Of a DNA stretch of 64,000 nt, positions 22,283-32,706 are shown piece after piece. A model generated the notes under the pieces. It saw nothing but the letters and a program-made list of their open reading frames with translations. It ran no database searches and was not told the origin of the DNA. The DNA is from Paragorgia papillata (taxonomy: Eukaryota > Cnidaria > Anthozoa > Scleralcyonacea > Coralliidae): contig JAWNZC010000285.1 in assembly GCA_035771165.1 (NCBI GenBank), positions 248,001-312,000 on the forward strand, written 5' to 3'. Positions within the stretch are counted from its first letter, which is position 1; every line of letters begins with the position of its first letter. Made by a program: the position numbers and the translations under genes.

Positions 22283-22578
22283 ACGTTACCGCCTTAGGCG
22301 GACAAGCTTGCAGACACTTTAAACTTTGTTTTGCCAAGTCATGGCACATAACGTAATTTAAAACGCATACATAGTAATCAATAGGACTCTTACTATAAGA
22401 TACAGGAGGTTATGACAACCCAACCCACTATGAGCTTAACTCTCCTCATTTCAAACTGCACACACCTAAAACTAGCAAAACATGATATAAGACGTCAATC
22501 GGACACATGCCTTAACCAGGAAGCTACCACCACACACACCAAAACATAGAAAATACACTTAGGTTTTAATAAAAGAAC

Positions 22579-22732
22579 TCTGTTCTTATCAGCTTAATAT
22601 CTGGTATGCCAGGCAACGTCTGGCTCATATATTAAACTGATTTTTGGGTTTCGGCCATGGGATTGAAGCTTGCTTCGCCTTGGCCACGGGTTGTCTCGGT
22701 ATTGCACCACCTCCAAGTACGGCCCTCCTCCC
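22579..22732 (+). ncRNA. U2: U2 snRNA 3' part (unit B), after Utopia-2
   Basis: It starts at TCTGTTCTTATCAGC, the second copy of the target duplication, and runs through the Sm site to CCTCCTCCC. The sequence differs from unit D at a few positions only. Together with 5203-5224 and 15946-15979 it is one gene spread over 17.5 kb. Confidence 0.95.
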
Positions 22733-22817
22733 TTATAGGGAGAACATCGTCATCACAAATAAAAAAAAACCCGAACCAGCTAACTCTAACCCGTGCCTGA
22801 TTGTTTCTGTTTTACAG

Positions 22818-22927
22818 ATGAAAAGAAAGTCGCTGCAGCAGTGACCGCACCCAAATGTTCCATGCGCCCGAAACTCCGACCTACCACGGACACGCAATTT
22901 CTTCACCGCCGCGAGGCACGCCGAGAG
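22818..22927 (+). other. Exon-like module (unit B)
   Basis: As in unit A, TTTTACAG precedes ATGAAAAGAAA and GTAAGCACGC follows. Here the module is 110 nt because AG is repeated before the donor (CCGAGAG/GTAAGC), which would shift any reading frame. Confidence 0.5.
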
Positions 22928-23054
22928 GTAAGCACGCAAATTTCGTTACTTTTTTCATTCGGTCGCTAGCAAATTAGCCTACAATAGTCCCCCCACTACC
23001 ACATGCCGCTGACACATAGTACCCAAACATAGAATCTTCGCAACATACACAGAC

Positions 23055-23219
23055 ATACTTACCTGACGCGAGCGGTACTTTGATCAGCAAGGAAGTCCTC
23101 TCAGGACGAGGCCCTCTCATTGCACTTCGACTGGGTTGACTCCTGCGATTACCTCAAATGTGGGTAACTCGAGCGTATAATTTCTGGTAGTGGGGACCTG
23201 CGCTCGCGTTCGTCCCCTT
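23055..23219 (+). ncRNA. U1: U1 snRNA (unit B)
   Basis: The 5' end ATACTTACCTG is canonical. Loop and stem blocks follow: CACTTCGACTGGGTTGACTC, CTGCGATTACC, CAAATGTGGGTAACTCGAG, the Sm-site region ATAATTTCTGG and the terminal stem-loop GACCTGCGCTCGCG. Length is 165 nt. This copy is the best candidate for a working U1 gene here. Confidence 0.95.
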
Positions 23220-23370
23220 AGAACAAGTAAAGCGAAATCAAAACATCGCCCGAACGAGCACACCACTTCGTCGAACATTCGATTTTACCGTTCTTATTCG
23301 TCGTCGACCTCTCGTGCCACAACGCCGACAAACGCCTAGCTATAACAACGATATTTTTACCACTCCCAAT

Positions 23371-23431
23371 GTCTACGACCATACCACCGGGAAAGCACCG
23401 GTTCTCGTCCGATTACCGAAGTTAAGCCCCG

Positions 23432-23466
<35 letters not shown>

Positions 23467-23490
23467 GGGAATACACCGTGTCGTAGACAC
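23371..23490 (+). rRNA. 5S: 5S rRNA (unit B)
   Basis: It opens GTCTACGACCATACCACC and contains GAAGTTAAGCCCCGTCGG, the internal control region with GGTTAGTACTTGGATGGGTG, and ends GTGTCGTAGACACC before CTTTTT, a pol III terminator. Differences from unit D (CCGATTACCG, AATACACCG) may weaken pairing. Confidence 0.95.
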
Positions 23491-23624
23491 CTTTTTCAAG
23501 TTTCTTCTTGTCCTTCTTCGCTCGGGCTCGCGCGTTTCGGCAGCGTCCGCTGCCCCGAGCCCAACCACATCCTCGTTTTCGCTTCTTTTCGGGCCAAACA
23601 AAAAAATTTCGAATTTTTTACTTT

Positions 23625-23646
23625 ATCGCTTCTCGGCCTATTGGCT
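23625..23646 (+). ncRNA. U2: U2 snRNA nucleotides 1-22, cut by Keno-2
   Basis: ATCGCTTCTCGGCCTATTGG plus CT; the sequence after it is the Keno-2 leader. U2 resumes at 29721 with AAGATC. Confidence 0.94.
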
Positions 23647-24121
23647 AATAGTCGAATAGTTCCTAACTGGTCTTAGCGATCGCTGTATTCAGTTTGCTAA
23701 ATTGTTTACAGGTTCAGAGACTGTGGTGGATCCGTGCTTTACAGCTTGCTCTAATAACACTGCTACTCTGTCTACGAGTTTATCAACGCTCTCTTCCGTG
23801 GTTCTGGTGTTCCATTGGTCTCCGTTCGTGGTCTTGGCTTCGTTTGGTCTCCTACCGTGGTCTCCTTGGCTTCGTTTGGTTTTGGCCTTCGTTTGTGGTC
23901 TTGGTTTCGTTTGGGCTTGGCCTTCGTTCGTGGTCTTGGCTTCGCTTTGTCTTGGCCTTCGTTCTTGGTCTTGGCTTCGTTTGGTCTTGGCCTTCGTTTG
24001 TAGCCTCTGTTTGGTGTTGTCCGTGGCGTTCTTTTCTATTTCTAGTTGCGTAGAGGCCTTACACTACGAGTGTGTTCTTATATATACATATAGGTTGTGT
24101 TTGCTAATATTTGTGTGGGTG

Positions 24122-25605
24122 ATGGCCATCCCTCATTCTAACCGGTTGGCCATTGCTATCCTTCCGGACCTGGCTCTCTTGTCTGGTCCCCGGGTCACTG
24201 GAAACAGTGTTCTGGATGATTTTGCGGCCCAAGTTACTCATATGGGCCAAGTTTTCGAATGTGTGCAAATGATTGCTGCGAATAAAATTCGTGTTTGTTT
24301 TGTGTCGTCTGCGATGATGCAGAATGCTTTGTTTGAGGGGCTGAAATTCCGGGGTCACCCTGTGGAGTTCACCCCCATTTCCTCTAAAAAATAGGTATCG
24401 GTAGTTCGTCTACCATACGGCATCCCTATGGATGCCATAGTTCGTGCTCTTGCTCCCTACGGTTCCGTTCAGGGTAGTAAGATGGAGACGTACAGGGAAG
24501 TGTATACCGGGACTCGTCCCCTACTAGTGAAACTCTCCAAGGACATTCCGTCTCAGTTGCGAATTGCGGGTCACTGGGCGCTTATATTTTACAGCGGTCA
24601 ACACCGTACTTGTTTTCGGTGTGGTTTGTCTGGCCACTCAATTAACCAGTGCACTAACCGGCGGCAGCCTACTGGTAACGGCACAGCAGAGGATCCTGGG
24701 GAAGGGCCCTCCAATGCCACTGGTCCTCCAAGGGATGACCCTTCACATGCTGGAGGTATCCCCATGAATGAAGACCCTCCTCATACCGGAGGAAATCCCG
24801 AGGAAAATGTCGTCCCTCCACGCACCAGGGGAAACCAGTCAAACATTGATCCTCTGCTTCCAGTGGGTATCCCTACGAATGAGGGCCCGGCACATACTGC
24901 GGGTAACCCCTCGAATGTAAACTCCCCAAATACAGCGGGAAATACCACAGATCCCCCTTGCGCTGACCAATTGGTTGTGGAAGTGGTGCCATTAGAGGGC
25001 GCGTCGAATGTGAATGCTCCCTTTGCTGTCGAGCAAATCCCTCCTCCTTTGATTCTGGGAGACAATATCGAGGGAAGTGAAATAAATCCGGGCTTGTCTT
25101 CAAACTGTCTGGGTCCCCTTAGGGGGAATGATCAATCATCTCGTGTTGAGTCAGTTGTGACTAATCCATCCGAGTTAGTAACTCAGGGTACTGAGGGTGG
25201 GGTGGATAAGGATGTCTTTAAAAAACCACGTGACAAAGAGAACCCTTGGCCGCGAAGTTAAGGATAAGCGGAGTAATAAAACCACCGCTAATTCGGCAAA
25301 CTCTGACCAACCGCCTCTTCGTGTTCGGACACGGCCTTCTTTGGCAGGTACCGGGCTTCAGTCGCCGGTTTTGATGACTAACAGTCGGCCGTTCGCGGTC
25401 TCGTATTCGGGAGTCCCATACAGACACCGATAGTGACTCGTCTGCTGCCGAAGTGGCCGGCCTTAACTCGTTTGCAGCACTTGAAGATGAATGTGAAACT
25501 GCCTCGTTGTTGACAGAATCCGAGAATCTCCGTGTAGATCTCCCCGGACAGACAGACCTTATACCTAGACCATCTGTGGAGGCTGGTTCTTCCGGGTCTG
25601 TATAA
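24122..25605 (+). pseudogene. Keno-2 ORF1 (zinc knuckle protein)
   Basis: It begins MAIPHSNRLAIAILPDLAL. An in-frame TAG at about 24392 follows ISSKK, and the frame then continues unchanged (VSVVRLPYGIPMDAIVRALA). The CCHC knuckle CFRCGLSGHSINQC is at 24611-24652. The C-terminal half is a long Pro/Gly/Asn-rich tail with repeated HTGG/HTAGNP motifs, shifting frame near 25250, and ends at TAA 25603-25605. Apart from the stop and shift it looks complete. The role expected from the family is binding of element RNA. Confidence 0.78.
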
Positions 25606-25606
25606 A

Positions 25607-28600
25607 ATGTTATTGATGGCGTTAACAGTACTGACGCTTAACGTGCAAGGACTCATGTCCTTGGGAAACCGGCAGACATTAATTGAATGGCTGAATTGCT
25701 TCGGTCCGGATATTGTTTGCCTGCAGGAGGCTCATTCTTCCTCGGAGGAGGAACTCCAAAATTGGTTTCCCCCAAACAATCTTAATATTAATAATAAGTA
25801 TAAATATAGATGTTCATCGTCCCCCGGCACGGCCCGCAGTTCTGGGGTTGCTATTCTGTTTCGCCCCAATCTTGAGGTGGTTAAATCATGGAGAGATGAC
25901 CAGGGTCGGCTGATCGTCACAGAATTTAAATCTGTCGACTTCCTTTTTCAGGTGGCTTGCTTGTACGGCCCAAATACAAAAGCGGCTAGGGTACCATTTT
26001 TTGAATCCTTTTACCAAGCATTGGATCCCGCTATCCCTTCGTTCTTGTGCGGGGATTTTAATACGGTGGTCAAAGCATTAACTGATCGTTTCGGCTGTAA
26101 TCCCAATTCGTATTGGGCTTACAATTGGTCTTCGGCCCTTAATACTTTAATGTCTACCTTCGATCTTTGCGACGTCTGGCGTTCTAAATATCCCAGTTCC
26201 TCAGAATTTACGTGGAGGAGACCAAATGGTTCTCAGGGCTCCAGGATTTATATGATCTGGATGCCATCCACTCTTTTAGGTTTTGTTTCCACTGTGGCCA
26301 TATTTCCCTTTTTTTGCTCAGATCATTCGTATGTGTTTTTAAAAATTAATATTCCGTCCAATATCGAACGTGGCAACGCACTTTGGAAGTTTAACGTATC
26401 CCTTCTTAAGGATCAACAGTTTTCTGACAATTTGGGAGTTTGGGAGTCTTGGCGTCGTGAGCGAACTAAATTTCTCTTGCAGCATGGTGGGATACTGGAA
26501 AAGCGGGCGTTAAGAATCTTGCCCGTCAATTTTCTCGTGAGAAAGCGCGCGTGCAGAAAGACCGCACAAAGTCATTGAATGCTGCCATGTTTCATTTACA
26601 GCGTCGTATAAACCAAGGCGAACCTGTACAGCACCTTCTGGACGATACAAAATCGGAGTTAGACTCTGTCCTGAAGACGCAGGCTCAAGGTGCCCAAATC
26701 CGCGCGCGTGTTAGATGGGCGTTAGAAGGCGAGTCTTCAACTGCCTATTTTTTGCGTCAGGAGAAAGTCGTTAGCCAGCAAAGATTAATAAAGAAAATTA
26801 AGCGGCCAGACGGCTCTATCGCGTCATCCCCTGAGATCATGCGCGTGTGGCGCGATTATTATTGTAAACTCTTCGGCACTGAAAGCCTGGAAGAACAAGA
26901 ACAATCTTCCTTTATAGACCATATTGAGCGCACAATGTCTTCAGTGGATGCAGAATCGTGCGACGGTCCTCTCTCGGAACCTGAATGCCGAAGGGCATTG
27001 GGTCAGATGAAAAGTAGTAAGTCTCCGGGCGTTGACGGACTCCCTGCAGAATTCTACATTAGGTTCTGGCACTTATTGGGGTCCGATCTCGTCGAGGTTT
27101 TCAATAATTGCTACGATTCGGAGAAAATGTCATTGTCCCAGAGGTCTGGTGTTATTACTCTCCTTTTTAAAAGGGGTGACCCGGTGGAGACCCCCAACTG
27201 GCGCCCTATTACGCTGTTGTGCGTCGATTATAAAATTTCAGCTAAGGTTCTTGCCAATAGATTGCTAGCCGTTATAGCTTCTGTAGTTTCCCCAGAACAG
27301 TCATGTGGTGTCCCTGGTCGTTATTCGGATGAGAATGCCCGCCTACTCCTTGACATAGTTGAACACGCCAACTCCCAGAATATAGAGGCTGCTATCCTGT
27401 CTTTGCATCAGGAAAAAGCTTTTGACCGGGTTGAATGGTCGTACCTCCAGAAAGTACTCATAAAAGTGGGTTTTGGCCCGTCGTTTAGACAGTGGATTAA
27501 GCTTTTGTATACTGAGGTCATCTCAGCCGTTAAGGTTAACGGGTTTTTGACGCAATTCGTTCCCGTAACGCGCGGCATCCGGCAAGGGTGTCCTGTCTCC
27601 TCTTTTGTATGTTTTAGTAGCTGAATCATTGGCCTGCGCTATTCGTGCAGATGAGGCTATAGTAGGTTTTCCCCTCCCGGGAAGTCGTAGGCGCACAAAA
27701 TTGTGCCAGTATGCCGATGATACGTCTGTTCTCGTCACTTCGGATGCCTCTATTTTGGCGCTCCTTGAGTTGTTCCGTAAATATGAGTGCGCGTCTGGGG
27801 CTAGACTGGATCTAACTAAGTGTCATGGTCTCCTGCTAGGAGCATGGAAACTTCGTAGTAACTTACCTGTTCAGCTGCAGTGGTCGGCAAGTCATATTAA
27901 GGCGCTCGGCTGTCGCTTGGGTAACGATGGCAAACAAGATTGGGATGCAATTGTTAAAAAGTTAGAGACCTTTCTAACTTCCTGGAAGCGTCGCTCGTTA
28001 TCGTTTCGGGGTCGTGCTACAATTGTCAACGTTCTGGGGCTAAGTCTATTCTGGTATTTGGTTTCTTTTTGTGCCATGCCTGACCATGTCGTCCAGCATA
28101 TTAATAGGTTAGTTTTTCCTTTTGTATGGGGGAAGAAACGTTAATGGTTAGCGCGCTCATCTGTCACGCAGCCCCTTGACCAAGGTGGCCTGGGTGTGGT
28201 AGATGTCGCCCGCAAAATTGCGTCGCTACGAGTCTTGTGGATTAAGCGTTTTTTCTCCGGGACTGCTCGGGATTGGCATTTATTCTTCAGCAATCACCTT
28301 CGGAAGGTTTTTTTAGCTAACGCAATAGAGCGAATTTTTGAAATGAGTAGTTTGCCACCCGCCACACTTCGCCGATTATCAGTATTTTATCGCACTGTGT
28401 TGGAAGCTTGGATCCTCATCAAAGGGTGTAAACCATTTGATGTCTGGCTCATTCCTAGAAGGAACAAAGATCTGGTCCCGCTCGTGGACCTTACAGCAAA
28501 GCATGCTTATGTCATTTTACGCAATTCAGCGCAACAGCCTCACAGTTGTGTAGAGAAGTATCGCTTGTGGGGCCTTCTCGTACCCTTCCTGGAAATATAT

Positions 28601-29144
28601 GTGGGCTTGTCTGGGTCTCTGGCGCTTTGTCCGTCCCGCCCAAGATACCGCGTGGCTAATTGCGCACGCTATTCTGCCGACCACGGATCGTTTAATTAGG
28701 TTCGGGATGAATGTAGATCCAATGTGCTTTTGTGGAGCTGTGGAGGACCTTCTTCAGTTATTCACTGAATGCCCGTTTGTCTCACAACTTATTGATTGGT
28801 TTGTCCTCCAGTTACAACGATTCAGTACAACTGCTACCCGTCCATCCCCCTGTACCATTCTGTTCGGATATGGTAAGGGCTCTACAACACCCCTCGGATT
28901 TTCGGCACGTTTGAGCATCATCCGTCACCGTGTTTGGCTATGCCGCAACGCTTTCAAGTTTGAAGGTGTTGGGCCCGTCCTAGATCTTGCATTGTTAAAA
29001 GTGAAGTCATCATTTAGGTTTCTTCTTAAGATCCAGAAACGACATTGCTCACCATCCACTTTTGACACGGTTTGGCTGGCTGGTGGGACCTTTGGTACGG
29101 ACAATTTCGATGGATCTTTAGTGCTTCACGCTGACCTGCAATAA
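25607..29144 (+). pseudogene. Keno-2 ORF2 (endonuclease, RT, CCHC), several frameshifts
   Basis: The endonuclease segment (25607-26578) is intact with LTLNVQGLMSLGNR, LQEAHSS, CGDFNTVV and FCSDHSYVFL (DH near 26320). After a shift near 26520-26550, the RT segment 26551-27624 shows STAYFLRQEK, SKSPGVDGLPAEFY, WRPITLLCVDYK, EKAFDRVEW and GIRQGCPVS. A shift near 27600 leads to QYADDT (27710-27721). A TAA at 28142-28144 and shifts near 28560-28600 precede the C-terminal CCHC-like CFCGAVEDLLQLFTEC. It ends at 29144. Each domain is recognisable, so inactivation is recent relative to Keno-1. Confidence 0.85.
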
Positions 29145-29604
29145 TATGAAGCCATTAGGGCGTTTTTAATGTTTTTAATGGGGTACCCTTTCTCGAGTTC
29201 TTTTTAAGACTCTGGTTCTTGGAACGACCGACTTCTTAGGTGTCTCCTGGTGCCGTTCGGCACCGGTTGAGGCGAATCAGAGTCAGGCCCATACTCCGGT
29301 TTGGGCTTCTTTAGGCTTATATTTTTTAATTAGGATGGCGTAGTGTTTCGGAGATAGCGCCGGTGAACCCTGTTTCGGCAGGGGGGCATTCGGGGATCTC
29401 CTAATGTTTGGAAATCGTCAGGCCTTAGCCTGACGTCGTCTTCTCGGATAGGACGTTAAACCGGAGGTCCACCTCCGATTTGGGCTAAAACTCCGGTGAG
29501 GAAGTTTATTTTTCTCGGTCTGCGGATGCGCTCATTCCCTTTCCGACCATCTTACGTGACTAACCAGGCGTGGAGATGGGTCGTACCTCGTACGTGAGAT
29601 CGAT

Positions 29605-29618
29605 GTGGCTTGAGCCAC
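29605..29618 (+). promoter_or_regulatory. Conserved hairpin in Keno-2 3' UTR
   Basis: GTGGCT-TG-AGCCAC is the same six-pair stem as in Keno-1 with a shorter loop, in the same position relative to the 3' end. Confidence 0.55.
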
Positions 29619-29720
29619 CTCCGCAGGAGTCCTCCCCTACACGCGGTCTCAGAGTCCATTTGCATCGTAGGGCTCAGGGTCATGAAAGTGGCTCAATGGC
29701 CGTGAGAGTTATCCCAAAAC

Positions 29721-29757
29721 AAGATCAAGTGTAGTATCTGTTCTTATCAGCTTAATA
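29721..29757 (+). ncRNA. U2: U2 snRNA nucleotides 23-59, between Keno-2 and Utopia-3
   Basis: AAGATCAAGTGTAGTATCTG continues to TTAATA and is complete (37 bp), including the branch-point-recognition GTAGTA. It is followed at once by the Utopia 5' end GTTTACTATTTCG. Confidence 0.94.
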
Positions 29758-30529
29758 GTTTACTATTTCGCTGTCGAGAAGTTGATCAGGTCCTCGGGTG
29801 TTTAACCTCGTTTGCGCTTTGCCTTTTGAGACACGTTGACCGGTTTTCAACCGTCAGCGATCCCATTGTGACCAGCTACGCTTTGCTAGCATTAGGGCGC
29901 TTGCTAGTGAGTAGTTACAGTCTTCGGACTGTTCTCGAAAACTAGTAAGGTTCGCTACGCGGTACAGGTGTCTAGGCACTTGTTTGAGCAACGCTCAAGC
30001 AACTGTCTCTACGCCTGTGCTATAGTTTAGCTCGCTATACGTGTTAGCGGCTGTCGACTTCTTCGGAAGAAGGCTGTCGTTAGCTCTTCTCGTTCGCGCC
30101 TCAGGGCCAGGCCGTTCTTTTGAGAACGCGTGCTGCCTACCCTGACACCGCTGAGAAGACGCTAGTCTAACGCTTATAGCGATAGACATTTATCTTCTTC
30201 TCTCGCAGCGGTTTCTACGCGAGACGATATCGCTGTCTTACAGTGACTTCGCCTCGTTTAGCCTCCGCTTTATTATTTTCGCTCTTTGTTTTTGTTCCTG
30301 TGAGTAGGCTCTTCTTTCGCTTTTGCGGCCCACACAAGTATACCTTGTGAGTCGTTCCTTTATTATTTGATATTATATTTTATTATTTCCCCGACTAGCA
30401 AAGACTACAGCACGATTACGAGTCAAGTACCGAGCTAGTTGGAATCTGTTTAGCTTAGTATTATTGTTAATCAAATATTATAGTATTATTATAGTATTAT
30501 TGTTAATCAAATATTATTTACCGACACGG

Positions 30530-31199
30530 GCTTTTCCTCCCGGTGGCATCCCGTGTCCTGTATGCGGAAAGAAACAGAGGCGAACCTCCTCATTCAAAGA
30601 ACATGCTCGGAAAGTACATTCGGTGACTGACGTCAAAACTCCGAGACAACATGCTATCTGCGGTAGGAACTTTGATGCCTTCCGACCGGCGTCAACTCAC
30701 TTCACTCGATGCAAAGCTAGAACTGATACGGCGAAAACTGCAACCAACACGAGTCTCTCACCAGTCCAGTCTACTACCGAATCCGTCAACCCACCTTCAG
30801 AGTGCACATCGCTGATTTCCTCACCACCTTCTATTGGGTCACTTAGTCCACGAAACCCACCGTCTCCGACAACCTCCAACACTGAACACGCTATCCCTAA
30901 TCCACCATTGACGAACCTAACGACACCAATTACCTCTCGTCTCCCACCAAAACTGATTTCTCCACCTGTTGCTAAGAGATGTGTCAGCGTCGCCACGGTT
31001 TCGCCACGACTATCCCCGCCTATACCTTCCTCACCAAACATCTCCCCCCAATATCTCTCTCCTGATGGCAACACCCAGAAGGCTATTGATAGACTTCTGA
31101 AGGATTGCCGGGAGAATCCACGTCGACCGCATATCCCACATCTCAGAACATTACGCGACCCACCTCCGAGTCCCGAGTCCGAGACAGTTCCTGGCTCTC
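30530..31199 (+). pseudogene. Utopia-3 ORF, N-terminal zinc-finger part
   Basis: CPVCGKKQ...H...H forms a C2H2 finger from about 30554. A second, degenerate finger (AICGRNFDAFRPASTHFTRC) has lost its first cysteine, replaced by alanine. A Ser/Pro/Thr-rich linker follows up to the LINE. The start is not obvious: the frame is open upstream into leader sequence. It continues biologically at about 35806. Confidence 0.72.
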
Positions 31200-31256
31200 A
31201 TGAACGCCACCCAAACAAAGCTCCGAGGTCGATGCAACGTAGACGGTATTGAACTC

Positions 31257-32706
31257 ATGATGGCGACCAGACGTGAAATGAATGGCTCCGTGGATATTGC
31301 CAATTATTTTGAAAGTCAAACCACCCCAGATTGTCAAAATACTTCTACACCGCTTAAAATAAGTGGTCTTCACAGTGGAGAAGATAGTTTATTTTGGTAT
31401 GGTCGTTTTGAAGAATTAAAGCAGTTCGTCGTCAAAGAGTTGAATCTAAGCGGCAAGTGGTCATCACCTGGTGGTGAAGTAAAACTTTTCAAAGGCAGCC
31501 ACTGTACTATTAAGTGGCATGGAAGAAATAAGAAAAAGCTCGTCGTGATCAAGGACGACAAAGAACAAAGTGTTAGCAATAACCTAAAGCGTCTAGCTAA
31601 CCGTTTAGCTAACAAATTACGAAGCGACGAACACCTGGAAGAACAAGGTGAAGCCGACATGGAAATGGCCGAAGTAATCGAAAGTCAGTTGATAGATTTT
31701 ACTCTTGAACATTCAAAACTTGAATCTAATATGGAACAACATAAAGAGAAGTCATATGTGCTTGTGGATGAAGAAATTCACACATATCGAGGCGAAGATT
31801 CAAAATGTCGATGTCAATGCAATTAATTCGCGTTACAAGTCAAGCGGATCGAAAGTGACATCAAGCTTCTTCAAGGCAGAATGGAGGCTAATGAAAACAC
31901 AAAAGCCAGCTTCGAGAGAGAGAGCTTACACCAAGCGTCCAGACACAGTTAGAAAGAGAGAACAAACAACTGAAAAAAGATCTAGAAGAAGCTAACAGTT
32001 TTATCAAGCAATTAAAAGCAACAATCGGTGAACTTGAGAATGAGAAATCCAGTCTGCTGACTTCAATAAGAATAATTCAAGAGGACAACTCCAAACAAAG
32101 AGAAATCGGCGATAAGAATATTACCCGTGATAATACCCAAGACAACCCATGGATAAAAGTCAACACAAAGAAACAACAGGGAATTAAGAAAATACCTGAT
32201 GGACGAAATCCATCGTAACTAAAAAGAAATGAGAAGATAACAGATACCAAAGAAAGAAGACAACTGTTATCCTTGGGGACTCTATGGTAAAGGGATTATA
32301 TGCTAATCGAATTAGCATATGAAATACTACCTCAAACCTCACCTAAAGAGAAAGCCTTCTAATGTAATAATCCATGTGGGAACCAATAACTTGTGTTTCA
32401 TCTACACAAGTGATTGCAAATGAAGTCTAAGGTATCTGTGAGTCAATAAAAGAAAGTAATCCGGAGACAAATATAACTGTATCCGAAATAATTACAAGAC
32501 AAGATGATCCATCACTTAATACAAAAACTAAAGAAGTAAACAACAAACTGGCAAGGTACTGTCAACAAAATAGTTGGTGTTTTTTAAAGTATGCTAACAT
32601 AGATAAGAGAGGTCTGAATAAATATGGCCTTCATTTGAATAGATCTGGTACTGCCATATTAGCTAATAATATTATTAACCATATTAAACTTTTAAATTGT
32701 GTTTAA
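31257..32706 (+). pseudogene. CR1-like ORF1: N-terminal domain, coiled coil, SGNH-esterase domain
   Basis: The start at ATGATGGCGACC gives MMATRREMNGSV. The N-terminal region has GKWSSPGGEVKLFKGSHCTI and KWHGRNKKKLVVIKDD, a motif I associate with uncharacterised cnidarian proteins. After a shift near 31830 a coiled-coil segment follows (QLERENKQLKKDLEEANSF). Beyond a stop near 32216 the esterase blocks TVILGDSMVKGLY, HVGTNN and GLHLNRSGT are readable in changing frames, ending near 32706. These correspond to SGNH blocks I, III and V. Esterase domains are known in CR1-type ORF1 proteins; their role is unsettled. Confidence 0.7.

Larger units (their letters stand above)
15980..22578 (+). mobile_element. 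Utopia-2: non-autonomous, RT-less Utopia-family element with two internal insertions
   Basis: The 5' end (GTTTACTATTTCGCTGTCGAG) is the same as Utopia-3 at 29758, and the 3' UTR (22283-22578) matches those of Utopia-1 and Utopia-3. The 21 bases of U2 before the element (TCTGTTC...TTAATA) are repeated after it, giving a clear target duplication. Between the shared ends there is no RT or endonuclease, only a different, broken ORF. Internal insertions are at 16060 to about 19057 and 21097-21970. The leader contains two tandem copies of a ~420-bp block. Confidence 0.85.
23647..29720 (+). mobile_element. Keno-2: Tx1-clade retrotransposon in U2, 6.07 kb, uninterrupted
   Basis: Both U2 junctions are present and no target base is lost or repeated, so this copy shows the full length of the family. 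The leader (23647-24121) has the shared CTGTGGTGGATCC block and then a minisatellite of ~30-bp GGCCTTCGTTCGTGGTCTTG units (about 23815-24025). ORF1 and ORF2 are separated by one base or overlap at an ATG. The 3' UTR (29145-29720) has GATAGCGCCGGT, the rule-like hairpin and a final CCCAAAAC. Confidence 0.92.

Noticed and set aside
22818..22960. Spliced-leader RNA gene in the array
   Set aside because: The donor and 5S linkage fit, but there is no convincing Sm site after the donor (only ACTTTTTTC), no clear transcript start, and the block has an acceptor in front of it. Kept as an exon-like module instead of an annotated SL gene.
29758..30100. HDV-like self-cleaving ribozyme at the Utopia 5' end
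   Set aside because: R2-group elements can have one, but I could not assemble the nested double pseudoknot with the required pairings by eye.
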